This document shows positions 33,790 to 46,500 of a stretch of DNA of 64,000 bases, piece after piece (positions within the stretch are counted from its first letter, which is position 1; each line of letters starts with the position of its first letter). Made by a program: the position numbers and the translations under genes. The stretch comes from Marisa cornuarietis (lineage: Eukaryota > Mollusca > Gastropoda > Architaenioglossa > Ampullariidae), in assembly GCA_004794655.1 (NCBI GenBank), contig SMMW01000022.1, forward strand, positions 682,001 to 746,000. Reading direction: 5' to 3'. The notes beneath the pieces are model-generated. The model did no database searches. It had not been told where the DNA came from and worked only from the letters and a program-made list of their open reading frames with translations.

Positions 33790-33811
33790 TGACGTCATAA
33801 TTTTGACGTCA
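33790..33811. promoter_or_regulatory. Two palindromic CRE-type TGACGTCA sites
   Basis: TGACGTCA at 33790-33797 and 33804-33811, start to start 14 bp. This is the perfect CREB/ATF consensus. About 850 bp upstream of the weak minus-strand candidate at 32.9 kb. Function is inference. Confidence 0.3.
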
Positions 33812-35154
33812 CGGGTACGCCGCAATATGTTCGCAGACACTTTGCCTAAAAATAGCCCTCCGTGATACGAAGGGGGCTACTCTCCTTCCTCGTAGGTTCT
33901 AGCAAAAGAAACGGTCATGAAACGACGAGAGACAAATGACTTTTTGTATGCGAGTCGACTGGCAAGAAACGAAACGGACAACTTTTCATGAAAGCTGGCT
34001 GGCAAGAGACAGCACACCAGTCTCACTAGAGGGGGTGGGGGTGGGGGACTTCGCAGACGGCACATTAAAAAGATTAATGAAGAGTCCGACTGCTGTCTTG
34101 GTGGTTGTTTTATTTAATTTTGGGAAGGAAAAGGGCTTCCATGTAAAGGTGATTTCGCACTGTGGGAGGAGGGATGGGGATTTGGGGAAATGTGGGAAGT
34201 GGATGATGGAAGGGGCGAGGAGGGGGATTAAGGGATGTGTGGGAGGAGGGTCGCTGCAGTGGTGAAACATTGTACTTGATATATCCTTGATATTGCCCTG
34301 TGCTAGTTTTAGCTTTAGGTAATATATTCGCTTCTGCTGTTAAAGGGTCTTCGGTTTTAGTTTATATACATAAGATAGAACACTCCCACCTTCTTTCAAT
34401 TGCCTTGGGTAAATAGATTAGTAGTTTTTTTTATTTGACAAGTTTACATGCATTGTTATTGTCTTCTGATGGATAAGATTTTAGACTGTAGTGGAAACTG
34501 ACTTGACCTGAGAATTTTTACGAGACAAAGTGGGCAAAGTAGGCACAGTGAGCAAAGTGGGCAAAGTGGGCAAAGTGGGCAGTATCTGATTCGTCAATCT
34601 TTGGCGCGATGCTGGGGGAGGGAAAAGGAATTGTGAAGTCCCGTGACCAGAGAATTCTGACAAGATTATTATGAATTGAACACAATCCTGAACTGTCTGT
34701 GTAAGCGACTGGCAAGAAGCAACATCGATACAGCGACAGCTGTGTGAGCAGATGAGCAAAACAGGGTGAGGACAATTCAATTTGTCAGGCTTACTGGCTA
34801 GCAGGAACATTGACTAACAATGACATTTGGTCATAAAACTAATTAGCAATAAACATTTATATTAAATTATTTCCAGAGCCAATACAGTTTCCATTTACAG
34901 GTTTACGTGTAAACAACTTCGCATTAATTAATTAATGAGTGGGGTGAGTTCAGTCCAATTTATAGTTGTTTTCCGGGCAAGTCTAGGCGAATAAACACCA
35001 CCCCACCCTACCCTGATTGTCTAGCTTATGAACACGAAAGAGATCGGATACTTCGACATCAGAATCTATACTGATATTCTCACGTACAGTATCTAAGCTC
35101 AACCGAGTTCAAAGTTTGTTGCTTAAGTAGATATTTAACGAAAAACACCGGTAG

Positions 35155-35421
35155 ACCGGAGCAGCTCACCGCTCAGTAGCTCATCGTCACTCTCCACCAT
35201 CACCTCACCAACCACGTTTCGAAAAAGACTGAAGACCCATCTGTTTATTTAAGATCGACTTAAACCTAACCAATCAAGAAACACTTCTGTCTTTATTTTT
35301 TACTTTCCTGGTGTTTTATCTATTTATTTACTTTATTTTTTCTTATTTTTTTCATTTATTTTGTTTTTACTGCGCAATGAGCATTCTTCTGAATGGATAC
35401 CTGCCCATTACAAATGGACAC

Positions 35422-35471
<50 letters not shown>

Positions 35472-35475
35472 GTAC
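35155..35475 (+). mobile_element. LINE 3' remnant ending in (CAT)n
   Basis: The stretch 35195-35255 reads TTFRKRLKTHLFI, the C-terminal tip of a CR1/L2-like reverse transcriptase, followed by an A/T-rich 3' UTR and (CAT)n at 35422-35471 as a simple tail. Confidence 0.55.
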
Positions 35476-35987
35476 AAAAAATCCCTATTCCTACCAACCT
35501 TATTTCTAAGAAAGTTCTTAAACAACACAAAAACTAGACACATTCCGTCGGCATAGTTCATCGCAGATTTCTTTCTTTTTTTTTTTCACCCCCAAACAGC
35601 CGTTGCTGCCAAAATGCTGTTCGTTGACGTCAAGATCCTTCGACCCTTTTAAGAACAAGAAACTGCATACATACTCGTGCGCACACACATACACAGACTG
35701 GCATAGACCCTATCTGCAAGCTGGGTTTCAAAGGAAACGGTAGACAACTTCGCATTAACCGGAGGAAAGTGCAGACGGGAAGATCGGGCGGAGGAAAAGG
35801 GCAGGCGACCTGTTCTCACACAACTGTGAAGAGAAACAGACGTGGTTAAAACACAAAAACTTCATGGCGGGGTGGGAGTGGATGTAGTGAAAATTCAAAA
35901 CCTAAGCCACCCAGCTTGGGAACCACGCCCCGCATCCGCTTTCGTCATCCGTCAGACACCCGTTTACGAGACATCAGTGGTTACGAA

Positions 35988-35990
<3 letters not shown>

Positions 35991-36058
<68 letters not shown>
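35991..36058. repeat. (GT)n microsatellite
   Basis: About 33 GT units. Confidence 0.97.
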
Positions 36059-36059
<1 letters not shown>

Positions 36060-36569
36060 TTTAAAATCCGTGTGTTAGTGCGAGGCCACACGTTCTTGTG
36101 TACGAGTTCAACGCAGGTGTTTTTGTGTACGAAAGTACCCCTCCATCTCGTCTATCTGCGACTGAATCTCCGCGCATATATATATATGTGTGTCAGTAAA
36201 AGAGGGCGAGTAGACCAGTCTCCGTGGGAATGTGTCGCCTCTACAAGCATCAACTTCAGTATCATCACCACACCCTCCCAGGCTGATAGCTCTGTGTATG
36301 TGTGTGTGTGTGTGTGTGGAGGGAAGGGGCGATGACGGGAAGAGAGGTTTTAAATCTGTCCTACGAAGACCAGCAGGTTAACACGTGACGTCCTTATGTT
36401 AATGTTGATGTCTCTTGGGAGGATTCAAGGGGCGACGAATAAACAGTTTGTTGACATTTATTGTAATTTCTTGTCAGCAGAATCGTCAGGCGTGGAAATG
36501 TAACTATAAACTCATCATCGGTATTATCAAAAGAAGCAGTAGCAAACAAACCCACCCTCTCACCCAAAC

Positions 36570-36614
<45 letters not shown>
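36570..36614. repeat. (CA)n microsatellite
   Basis: About 22 CA units. Confidence 0.97.
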
Positions 36615-36616
<2 letters not shown>

Positions 36617-36699
36617 CACAAGCAAGAGATGGAGCGAGGAAAGAGTGAGAGCAAAAAAAGAAAAAAGAAGCTCAAACAGATCGTTTCCACTGCATGTTT

Positions 36700-39000
36700 T
36701 ATTAAAGCTCTCTCGTGTGACTAGTGCTGCAGCACTCCCGTTACTCTAACTACAAACACACTCGGAGGCAGTTTGCTTTCTTTTGCTTATCGCTGCCTTA
36801 GAGAAGTGGCTGACACGATCAAGTCGACTTTACTGGGATTGTGTTGTGTTATGTTTTCTTCTGTTCCACGTCGGCTTCAACCTGGCACAACGGTCTCAAA
36901 CTATTTTCCGCAGGTCTCTATTTTGTCTGGCATTCTTTTGTGGAGATAACAAGCCTAGATGAGCGCCGAACAACGAACGAGGACCTTTTTTTCTAAGGGG
37001 TGGGTGTGGGGTGAGGTGGGAAGGGTGTGCCTACAGCGGATGTGTTTGAAATACGTTTCATAAGTGACAGCTGATACAAATGATGGTACCCTTGCTCTTC
37101 AAGTCAACCTAACGGAAACCTCTTGTGTCTCTAGCACTCTCATGTCTGTTGTGTCAGGTCGTCATTACCCAGTTTTTAGGTAGAAGCACGCCCCGATTAC
37201 AGTACGTTGCATTTGCAGGACTTAACCCGAGACAGACAGACAGACAGACATTGGCTTGTTTATTTCTGTCCTGTTTCTAAATAAACAACTTATGCAGTTT
37301 GCAGGAGGGTTCACTGTGTGTAGGTCGCAGCTCTCCCCTTTCGCCTTTCACTTCCCATGATGAATTAGGTACCCATGCTGGGGGATCATGAGGGTGGGAA
37401 AGCTTTCTCACGCCTCGAGCTAGGTATCCCCTACCACTTCCTCCCGTCCCCCCCCCAATAAACTTTGTTGCTAATGCTTGTCTCATGTAAAGGAGCAAAT
37501 GAGATTAATGTCCAACGTTGCTTTGCCAGTGACCACTGCCATATTTATGTTTGATGTGTCCTAGCAAAACATATGGCAAGACAAATACGTTTTCCGCGAA
37601 CATCTAACATTTATTACTAATGATCACTGCCAGATTTTTCTCTTTGAGTTTCTTAGCAGAACATTTGGCAAAAGAACGTTGGTAAAAAGTAAGGTAAAGG
37701 TCATCCCCTAACCTTTTCAGGTCGTTGGGGGGGGGGAGGGGAAGGTGTTAGAGACCTCGCTTTTCTCGAGGCCAGCTTTACGTGAAGGTGGTGCCCATCT
37801 TCTCTCCTATTCTTCAGTGAACATCTAACATTTAATTCTAAAGAACACTGCCAGCTTTTTCTTGGCAAACCACGTGGTGGGAAAAAATAGGCTTTCAACG
37901 AACGTCTCACATTTGATACTGATATACAGCATGAAACTTGTTTAATACTCTAGTTTTCTATGTTCACAGAAATTTCCGTGCTGCGTAAATACAGTTTACA
38001 ACACCAGAACTACCCAGCCAATCATCCCCAGATTTCTGGCGCTGCTACCGCTATCTGTAGAAGCAAGTCCTGCTCTACTAACTGATAAATCTTATCTTCA
38101 TTCATGATGAATCCCCCTCCTCTCAGGTCGCAGTTCAAGGTTCGAAATTACTTTCTTCATTATTAGAATATTAAGTTCTTAGGTTCTTCACATCCTTCTT
38201 AGCCATCCTCTTCCTTTCAAATGGATTCACCTTTTCATTCTTGATTTGTTTTTTTTTTGTTTTGTTTTTTTTTTTGGTTTGAAAGATTTTATCACAGCGA
38301 GCGGGATAATATGTCAGCAGCCTACAAAATGTGTTCGCTGACAAGAAACAACTGCTGAACAAAATCTTTTTTTTTCTTTAGCCTTTTCCAGGGTTCCCCG
38401 ATTGGTCAGGTATAACCGAGCTGCAACCTTTTCGAAGCTAAACGCAAGACATTTGGATCCAATTAAGAATATCTGGCGATGATGCTTTCACCCTCTCAGA
38501 TCTTTGGTAACAGCATCAGCATTCTATCATTCATTACTTTTATTTATTTTTCTCATCATTTTTATTTTCTGCCGTCGCAAACGCAGCTCCCGCAATCTCC
38601 GTGCACCCAGGACTCTCGTGTATACACTAGTTAATGGGTTCCCGGGGCGAGATGGGCTCAGTGATATCTCGAGTGCTGGATCCTGTTGTGGCTTAATGTT
38701 CTGCTTTTGTGTTCAGCCGAACTCCACGTTGTTTTCTCATGATCAGTTCCTTCCTCGCCCCCCCCTCCCCGAGGGCAAAAGCTGTGCAATACAAGCAGAC
38801 TCTCACTTTCGATGTTTAGTTTCTCTTCGCATGTTCCACTGTTCTTTGGTAATGGCACCCTTTTGCTCCTTGCTTGTTTACTGGAGCTGCTAGTTCAGCG
38901 GAGAACACGATAACCCCAACGCCTTTCTGTTTGAATTTCGCGAGTCTGGAACCATCAGATTCTACACTGGCCGGGTTTACAGTAATTTGCTGACAATGAG
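36700..39000. other. Gene-free stretch with SINE fragments
   Basis: Only SINE pieces at 37.3-37.8 kb and T-rich runs near 38.25 kb. No exon recognised. Confidence 0.55.
37300..37830 (-). mobile_element. Two SINE fragments (second family)
   Basis: About 37330-37440 carries a B-box-like GCTCGAGGC and a GGGTACCTAATTCATCATGG body; about 37690-37805 carries only the 3' part (the reverse complement of CCCCGAGAAAAGTGAGGTC in the 44-kb copy). Degraded pieces. Confidence 0.5.
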
Positions 39001-39024
39001 CTAGAATAGACTACAAGCTCTCAA

Positions 39025-39564
39025 CTCTATTCTATGGATTCTTTGAAGGCTACTCCCCACACTACTTTACTGAAATCTTGTCTGTCCACCATCTTGTCCG
39101 AAATCTTCGCTCCTCGTCAGACTTGTGTATTCTTTCCCTCCCTCCCTCCCTCCAAGACAGTCACATACGGACAACGGAGGTTCTCCTCTGTGCTGCTAAG
39201 TAGTGGAACTCTCTTCCACATCACATCCGCCACTCGGACTCCAAGACTACATCCAAATGTTCTCTGAAAACATATCTGTTCACAAAGTAGTATCCCTGAG
39301 TTACTATTCTTAACTCCCTTGCAATACTGTCTGTCATGCTAACCATCATGTAATGACTCCATCTCACACTGTTTACAGTATGTATATCCCTTCATACCTT
39401 CATCCATTGCTTTATGTTATACTCTTGTACCTCATCTTTATGTTGCTCAGTGTGCCTATACTTATCTCACCGTCCACTGTCTGTTATCTTTCATTTATCA
39501 CCATTGGTCTGCGCAGAGAATGCGATCTGTCTTGGTCGTGATGATACGCGTTGTAAGTTCACAC

Positions 39565-39599
<35 letters not shown>

Positions 39600-39605
39600 G
39601 GTCGA
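39025..39605 (+). mobile_element. Non-LTR retrotransposon (CR1/L2-like) 3' fragment with (ATT)n tail
   Basis: Frames around 39165-39300 read YGQRRFSSVLLSSGTLFH and then KHICS, the decayed form of the YG.RAFS...LWNSLP...KTHLF C-terminus of CR1/L2-type reverse transcriptases. The 3' end GATACGCGTTGTAAGTTCAC runs into (TTA)n at 39563-39599, as expected for this clade. Broken frames throughout. Confidence 0.6.
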
Positions 39606-39895
39606 CTATGGCAGGCAACAAGGCTCGAAACGTATTTGTTTGCGATCTACAATCGTCTGTCACATGTACGAAAGCAACTGTCAGCGCTGGCCACGAACGT
39701 CTTCAACCAATAACGACCTCTCTAAGTTTCAGAGGGGCAGGGGGTCCTTCTGTGTCTGTGCTTAGTGGTCATGTGAGAACAGGAACTATGTTCTTTGCAC
39801 TTTTCGCGCATGTCAATGGCAGTTGCACAACGAACAACGAAGCCATGTTTGCATACTTCCATGAAGCAGCTGTAAGACATTACTGGTTTCGTTAA

Positions 39896-40720
39896 TATGT
39901 TCCTCGGGGTCCGTATGGGGACCAGTTCTGTTCACTGTATACCTGCAGCCTTTAAGTTCTATCATTCGGTCTTGGGGGGGTCATCATTATTCTCTCTATG
40001 TGGATGACCCTCATCAGCTGAACTAGTCTACTGCTCCTTCTGATGACGCGGGCCTTGTTGAGGCCACTGGAGGCTGTGTTGATTGAGTGGCACAATGGAT
40101 GCAGGTTGATGTTAATAAAATGAATGATAATGAAACTGAGATCATGCCCCTCTTGTTTTCAGTGCCTGTGCTGGGGTAGCTTTCGTGAAAACCCATGTAC
40201 CTTTATTCACCAATGTACTCTTATTTACCAGTATAAACCCATGCACTCTTATTCACCAGTATAAACCATGTACTCGTATTCCCCAGTATAAACCATGTAC
40301 TCAGTATTCATCAATATAAACCATGTACTCGTATTCCCCAGTATAAACCATGTACTCAGTATTCATCAGTATAAACCATGTACTCGTATTCATAAGTATA
40401 AACCATGTACTTAGTATTCATCAGTATAAACCCATGTACTAACATTCATTAGTATAAACCCATGTACACTTATTCATCCATATTAACCCATGCACTCTTA
40501 GTCACCAGCATCAACCATTAAGGATATTGCGATCTCAGGGCGCTTCTCTGCTCAGAATTCCAAAGTTTTCTCTTTCTACTTTTGGCAGGTGCTCTGTTGC
40601 AGTGTCTGGATCCACAGTTTTGAATTCTTTGCCAGTGCACTTACGGCGTATAAAAAAGTGACACTGAAAATTATCGTAAAGCACATCGTTTGCGGCCCTA
40701 AGCTCCTTAAGGAGTAGCAA
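39896..40720 (+). mobile_element. Non-LTR reverse-transcriptase fragment interrupted by a minisatellite
   Basis: At 39905-40040 the translation reads GSVWGPVLFTVYLQPLSSII, then HHYSLYVDD: the conserved G..LGP.LF..Y..PL and Y.DD motifs of a CR1/L2-like reverse transcriptase (catalytic aspartates in YVDD). Around 40580-40650 another frame reads VLNSLPVHLRRI, the C-terminal end. Stops and frameshifts make it dead. A 31-bp-scale tandem repeat (40195-40515) lies between. Confidence 0.65.
40195..40515. repeat. 31-bp minisatellite inside a LINE remnant
   Basis: About ten copies of TATAAACCATGTACTCGTAT plus TCCCCAG or TCATCAG. It separates the reverse-transcriptase core from its C-terminus. Confidence 0.85.
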
Positions 40721-40729
40721 GGACTAAAC

Positions 40730-43030
40730 TAACATCGTTTCCAAAACTACAAAATTGACGTGTGGTGGTGGTGGTGAGTAGATTCTAGGTAGGACCATGT
40801 GCATTATTATAATAATAACCATAAACTACTTCCATTCATTTCTTCTCGAACTAACTGGGAGTGAATCTTATTATAGCTGTATCTGTAATTCTATGCAGCT
40901 TCCGTGCATTCAGCCTTTTCTGTTCTTTCTTTGGGTGTTTTTTTTTCAAACTTGACATGCACGCTCGTGCGTCAGAACCATCTTTACATTCCTTCTCCAT
41001 GACGAGAGTAACAATTGGAAACACTGGAGCAGACGCCAGCAAAACTCTCGCGAGATGTTTACACCTGTGAACTATTTGCACCCACCTCCTTCTCTAGATG
41101 ATGATAGACGTACCCGATGTGATATGTTTGATATACGTTTCACACAATCGTGTGCCGCGAGGATGCTCCAACAGCCTCTGCCACGCTTTCCACCCTGCAA
41201 GCAAGCTGCAGCCGAGCGCGAACGAAAACGCAAGCACACACGTGCGCGTGCGCGTGTATACACACACACACACTCTCTCTCTCTCTCTCTCACACACACA
41301 AATGTATGTGCTTATCTTTAGGTATACGATAGGAATCGCTAAAGGCTTAGCATGTCATTCACAAGGGCTTCTCTTCCACAGCCAAATTACTGGTGTTGAA
41401 ATCTGAGTAATTCATCTGCTAACCACCTGTCCATGGGATTGCCTTTGGGTATTTGTTACCAAATTAACGTGACTTTATAAATATATTACGTGTGTGCACG
41501 CACGGAATGCTGAAAACATACGGGTCCCATGCAAAGTATATGGGACCCTTGTCATTCCCCAGGTTACCCATATATTTTAGGCATTCTGTCGTGTTAGGGT
41601 CGATAAACAATAACAAACAATTTTCTTATTCCGTGTTTTCCCCCTTTTAGAATTAACCCCATATCCTTCGATACTCGTGCTCTGTTTTGATGTCGATAGT
41701 TGTGTAATATTGTCTTACCTTCGCGACAACTGAGCCCACAGACAGGCGGACACCCATTTCTTCTCAGCCACCAGTCCAAGACGCAAGCAACAGAACAGAT
41801 GTCAAAATGTCACTGGGAGGGCAGTGAAAAACTCCACAACAGCTTCACAGGCAAACTACAGAATTTGCAGCCAACAAGTGTGTTTGTTTGTTTGTTTTAA
41901 ACGTCCGCAAGATGCCCACTGACTTTTTTTTTTTTCGCTCTTCACGCTTTTTCAGCAATCCATCCGCGAGAAAGTTTCTAATGTCAGGAGGAAGAATATG
42001 TTGTTCAAATCCAGCTTCAGAAGCGACAAATATAGCTCCCTTGGCTCCTATAGTTGAGACACTGGATCAAACCTCATGGCTGAGCTGGTTTGCACATGTC
42101 TGGTTACAAATCCGTTCATCCCCACGTCTCACGTCGTTGAGTAGGGAGACAGCTGTACGGCCACTCGATCCTGCGCGCGGAAAAAGGTCAAAGGCGACTG
42201 GGCCACACACACGCGGGCGAACACTCACCACACTCGGCGTGCATTGCCCCTCCCCTCCCGCTCCCCTTCACACTCCTCGCCCACTCCTCGCAGAAGATAC
42301 GATTTCCAACTTGAAACGGTTTCTTCGATAACCGGCAGCCGTGTTGCGCCGAGAAGTTCAAACTGGTGCGGACACGTCCCCCACCTCCTCACATAATCCT
42401 GTGTATGACGTCACTAGAGTAGCTCGAGGAAGTGTTGAAAGTCTCGAAATAGCAGACGTGCTAGCGACTCATCTAGCGCGCTCATAACACGGACTTTTGC
42501 CTTTGGCCCCGCTACAAACTGCTGTGAAGTAGTGTAGGTGCAAATGTGGGAGGAGGGGAGGAAAAGCCGATCCAAAGCTCTCCCTCCAGACGTCTTGCAG
42601 TGCCTCAGTCCTGACAGCCGAGACGTCTGCTCCTAGCCTCGGTGTGAGAAAGAGAGGTTTTCGGAGCTTGCGTACGTACAAGTCTCACTGGATGTCAACA
42701 GAGCTCTAGCCACCCCAACCTCCTCGATTTCCTCCCACTGCGACGAGCCCCTGACGGCTGCTAGATGGCGCTGCGCTACGCTGTCGTCTCTGCGCCCTTA
42801 CGAGTCGCTTACGAATCAACGGGGCGAGTTCCCAGCCCCACCCGTCATGTCAGCTGTTAAAAATAAAAAGCTTGGGGTCACAATTGTGAAGAGTGCGAGA
42901 TTATTTTTGGACAGTCATCAGATTGTGGTACTTGTGCCTCTTGTTTGGCCCGAGGCCGTGACCAGTCGTGCAACAAAATAAAAATAGCTTTCTGCTCATC
43001 TCCTTCTTCTTCTGAATGAGCGTAGACATT
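40730..43030. other. Stretch with CpG-richer segment, no confirmed gene
   Basis: About 42.1-42.9 kb is richer in C, G and CpG than its surroundings. It has a 147-codon plus-strand frame (41888-42331), a CRE-like TGACGTCA near 42407 and the CTCF-like motif. The frame's product has no recognisable domain. This could be a promoter, but no exon can be assigned. Confidence 0.4.
42760..42778 (+). promoter_or_regulatory. CTCF-like motif
   Basis: GCTGCTAGATGGCGCTGCG matches the bilaterian CTCF core (YAGRKGGCGC). Lies in a CpG-containing stretch without a gene. A motif match only. Confidence 0.25.
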
Positions 43031-43035
43031 CGCAT

Positions 43036-43037
<2 letters not shown>

Positions 43038-43094
<57 letters not shown>
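43038..43094. repeat. (GT)n(GA)n microsatellite
   Basis: About 20 GT units passing into GA units. Confidence 0.96.
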
Positions 43095-43229
43095 TTTTAC
43101 GATAACATTTTATTAAAATTGGATTTCCACTTCTCTGTTTCCTGAATCAAATTCTATCTCTCTCTACTTTCTGTAGAAACTCTCTGTGGCGCAAGTTTCT
43201 TGCTGGACAACTACACTTGACCTCAGGTA

Positions 43230-43230
43230 A

Positions 43231-43288
<58 letters not shown>
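43230..43288. repeat. (GT)n microsatellite
   Basis: About 28 GT units, 140 bp from another GT tract. Confidence 0.97.
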
Positions 43289-43289
<1 letters not shown>

Positions 43290-43461
43290 CCTTGTGGTTT
43301 GTGGTGAACGTAAGAAACTATTGGTATCCAGCATCTGAGAGGCTAACGGCACTCGTGTGTCCTAGGAAAAACGTTTCGAAATTATTTTGGATTTTAGTTT
43401 TCTTGCGATAGAGTGGCAAGAAGACGAAAAGGGATCATTGCAACAAATAGACCGGTCTTAA

Positions 43462-43643
43462 AGACCAACCTGAATAGTTTTCGATGTTTTCATATATCGG
43501 TAGATACAGGCGGTATAAAACTAACCTGTAAATTTTAGCCTCCAAACCCCATCCGTTAATTAATTATCCGCTTCGATTCGTACTTACGACCAACAAGCGT
43601 CGCTAACAGTGTACTACGTCACACTAGTGCATCAGGTTGGTCT
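43462..43643. mobile_element. Shorter TTAA MITE, relative of the 19.4-kb element
   Basis: Begins AGACCAACCTGAAT and ends ATCAGGTTGGTCT, flanked by TTAA at 43458-43461 and 43644-43647. Shares the GGTATAAAACTAACCTGT and ACGTCACACTAGTGCA blocks with the 19.4-kb copy. Internally deleted, 182 bp. Confidence 0.78.
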
Positions 43644-43682
43644 TTAAGGCTTAGCTCTCTATATACCGATGACAGGACAGAT

Positions 43683-43821
43683 CAGTGGCGTAGGAAGATG
43701 CTCGGCTTTGGGGGGGGCAAGCTCCATGCTGACAATGAATAACGTTCACATTCTTGCCTTCCCAGCATCTTTTTTTGTGGGGGGGGCTGCCCCCCTTGCC
43801 CCCCCGGTTCCTACGCCACTG
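43683..43821. mobile_element. Short inverted-repeat element with CAGTGGCGTAGGAA ends
   Basis: Starts CAGTGGCGTAGGAAG and ends GGTTCCTACGCCACTG, so the two ends are inverted repeats; the interior has G- and C-runs that also pair. Five-base CAGAT repeats flank it. The end sequence resembles hAT-type MITEs, but an 8-bp duplication is not visible. Confidence 0.65.
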
Positions 43822-44324
43822 CAGATAGACAAACAAAAGATTGTATATTTATTTTATTCCCGAAGAATTTTATTCAGATATTCTGTACACTTTCCATTGT
43901 GTTACTTTATTGTGTTCTCAACGCCACCGAGCTTTAAACTTTGGTCCGCGGATTGTTATCGTGGCATCTATCCCTGTCTGAATAATAGCAGATGAAAATA
44001 AGCTCCGCATATGGCTCAGTGCACACCAGTGAATGTACAAAATGGAAACGGGCCCATCCCAATTTCCCCTCCACCCTCCTTTCCCCCCTGTAAACGCGTC
44101 GTTGTTTGGCTACTGACTAGGGGCAAGAGTGTATGAAATGAAGTGAAACGTTGCCTCGGAACAAAGTGGAGAAAACAAGGCAAACATATTGTCTCCGAAG
44201 TTGCGAGGCGATGTGCAGACAGTGCTTTAGATTACTCCCCCCTCCCCACAGGCTATCTTTGCCAAGCTATGTCTGCGGTTTCTGGATATCTCTCACTACA
44301 AGACGGGGAAGATCGGTTAGACGG

Positions 44325-44535
44325 GAAGAGTGGTTAGATCGTTGGCCTCCGAACTGACAGGTGCGATGGTTCGATACCAGACTAGCGCAGGAAACTTCCC
44401 TCAGTCGACCTAGCTGGCGGCAATGGGTACCTGACTTCATACAGGGTTGGGTAAGGTAAGCCAGCGAGGGAGAGGAGATAGACACCGCCCTGACTCAAAG
44501 GTGGCCCCGAGAAAAGTGAGGTCTCTAACACCTCA
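44325..44535 (+). mobile_element. tRNA-derived SINE, second family
   Basis: A-box-like GAGTGGTTAGATCG, B-box-like GATGGTTCGATACC, then the body CGACCTAGCTGGCGGCAATG and a GAGAAAAGTGAGG tail. The same body motifs recur, reversed, at 7.1-7.35 and 37.7 kb. Confidence 0.7.
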
Positions 44536-46037
44536 CCTGACCTGAAAATGTTAAGGGAAGACCTGGGAAAATATGGGTCCAACTGCACAACGTGTTTCCA
44601 AAACATAAAACTATTCTAAGGAAGCAAATTGAGAAAATTTTTTTTAAATCGCTACCTACGACATTTTGATTTGTTGCACAAGCACATACGGAAAATGTGC
44701 TGACGAGACCGAAAGTTTATTTTATTTAAATTTTAGTTTACAAATTCGTTATATTGTGTTGTGCACTGTGTTTTTATAAAATTGGTTATCTAAATAGATT
44801 TAAGGCCTAAAAGTGTTTAAAATTAGTAGTGTGTTGATGCAACTGACCTCCTTTCCCCCCGCCACCCCTACGTCCATAGAGGAAATCAGCTGCGCAGTTT
44901 GGGGGTGAAAACGTGGGACCTTGTTTATCCATCTACTCAGAGCACGTCATCTGTGCAGACGGTAGATGGCATGCATATTTGATTGTCCACGTGTGTTGGT
45001 CATGATGCGTTTGACTATCCGAGGGTAGCCTAGCGGAACCAGTAAGATCCAAGGATGAGAATAAAAAGGTCCAGTGGCGTGCAGTTCTTTTTCTAATGAC
45101 AGGTTTTTTTCTAATATTAATGCAAGATACTATTTCAAGAAATATGAAATACTTCTATTCTTGAGACACACACCTGCAAACAAAAACAAGGACAGAGAGA
45201 GAGAGAGAGGTCAACAACACAGACGTCGGTATTGTGCAGGCAAATGATCGAGAGAGCTGAGACCACATGTTAATTGGGGGTATCCGTGATGTTTGTGGGC
45301 GGGTATAAGGAGAGCTGCAGAGATATGCATCCGGATTTGGGGAAATAATAACTTACACTGAGCTTTAATTAATTCTTTAGGAAAAATGTTTTCCCACTAG
45401 ACCTTTAACCAAGCACTCTGATTTTAATAACTTGTGGTTAGATGCTGTAGACAGAAGACTTTGTTAGTTTGTATGAAGTGATGTGATTTGTTATTAAGTT
45501 ATATTTGAGGTCCCTTGAACTGCCTGATGGTTAGGAATGGTGGGTGGGACTGGATGGAAGAAGCACTTCTCCAGTGTGACCTTTGCTTATGGCTGGATGA
45601 TTCACGCCGAGTCAGCAGCTGAGGCTGTATCCCATCGGGACAGTTCCGCCTTGTAGACAGGTGCCACATCCAAGGAAAGATGCACCCTGTGTTGAGTAGA
45701 TGCATAATTCCATGGTTCGTAAGAGGACAGTAACTGGCCTAGTAATGCCGTCCTCGGCCTCGAGCTTTTCTGTAGGGGTTGCCCCACCCTTAACTCCTTG
45801 TCTGTTTGTCATATTCTGGGAACACGGGAGAGGGGTGGCTTACAGAGGATCCCACCCCGTGACTAAAGCTCATAGCACCACTGTTGGTGAACCCGTCGTT
45901 GGACATTTGGGGTATATCAACGAGTGTAAAATATCACCTCGTCCTATCCTTCTGGTCATCGCCAGATAGCCTGGGGCTGCTTGTTCGTTCGTATGATCCT
46001 GGATGATGGTGATGATGATGATGATGATGATGATAAA

Positions 46038-46140
46038 ATATGTCCCCAGCTTTAGTCTTGACAACGAAGAATACGCCCTTAGATACGCTCCTAGCACGCC
46101 AATTGGCTGTAGTCTTGACAACGAAAACGTGTCCCTGTTC
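46038..46140. repeat. Dispersed repeat, partial tandem copy
   Basis: TTTAGTCTTGACAACGAAGA and GCTGTAGTCTTGACAACGAA, two units of the same core, next to a (GAT)n tract. Confidence 0.5.
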
Positions 46141-46334
46141 TAACATATGGCCATAGATCTTAAATATTGTTGTTCATGTTGACGGTTTTAAGGTCTATAG
46201 TTTGCAAAGAATTCGATCCATTTTGTTTTTTTTTAATTGTTCCACTCTTTTGGGTCCTTCTTAAGGTTGCACAAGGACTTTTCTGAAATCTTGTAAAAAC
46301 AGCAGCTGACTAACTATAACTTGAGTAGGGTGGA

Positions 46335-46500
46335 TGGCAGTCGGGTAGCGCAGTGCTTAGTTACGATCAAGTGTCATCATCGGATCGTAAGATGAATAAT
46401 TCGAATCTCGTCTCGGTGCATGCGTACTGTGGGATGTGACATCTTTTGACAGTGCAAGCGGCTGTTGCTCTCTCTCTCTCTCTCTCTCTGCAAAAATCGT
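46335..46500 (+). mobile_element. tRNA-derived SINE, divergent
   Basis: A-box-like GGGTAGCGCAGTGCTTAG and B-box-like AATTCGAATCTCGTCTCGG, followed by a body with GGGATGTGACATC. Ends near a (TC)n tract. Divergent member of the SINE group in this window. Confidence 0.6.

Noticed and set aside
41888..42331. 147-codon plus-strand frame
   Set aside because: Basic and proline-rich low-information sequence in a C/G-rich stretch, with no domain and no clear splice sites; kept only as a note on the region.
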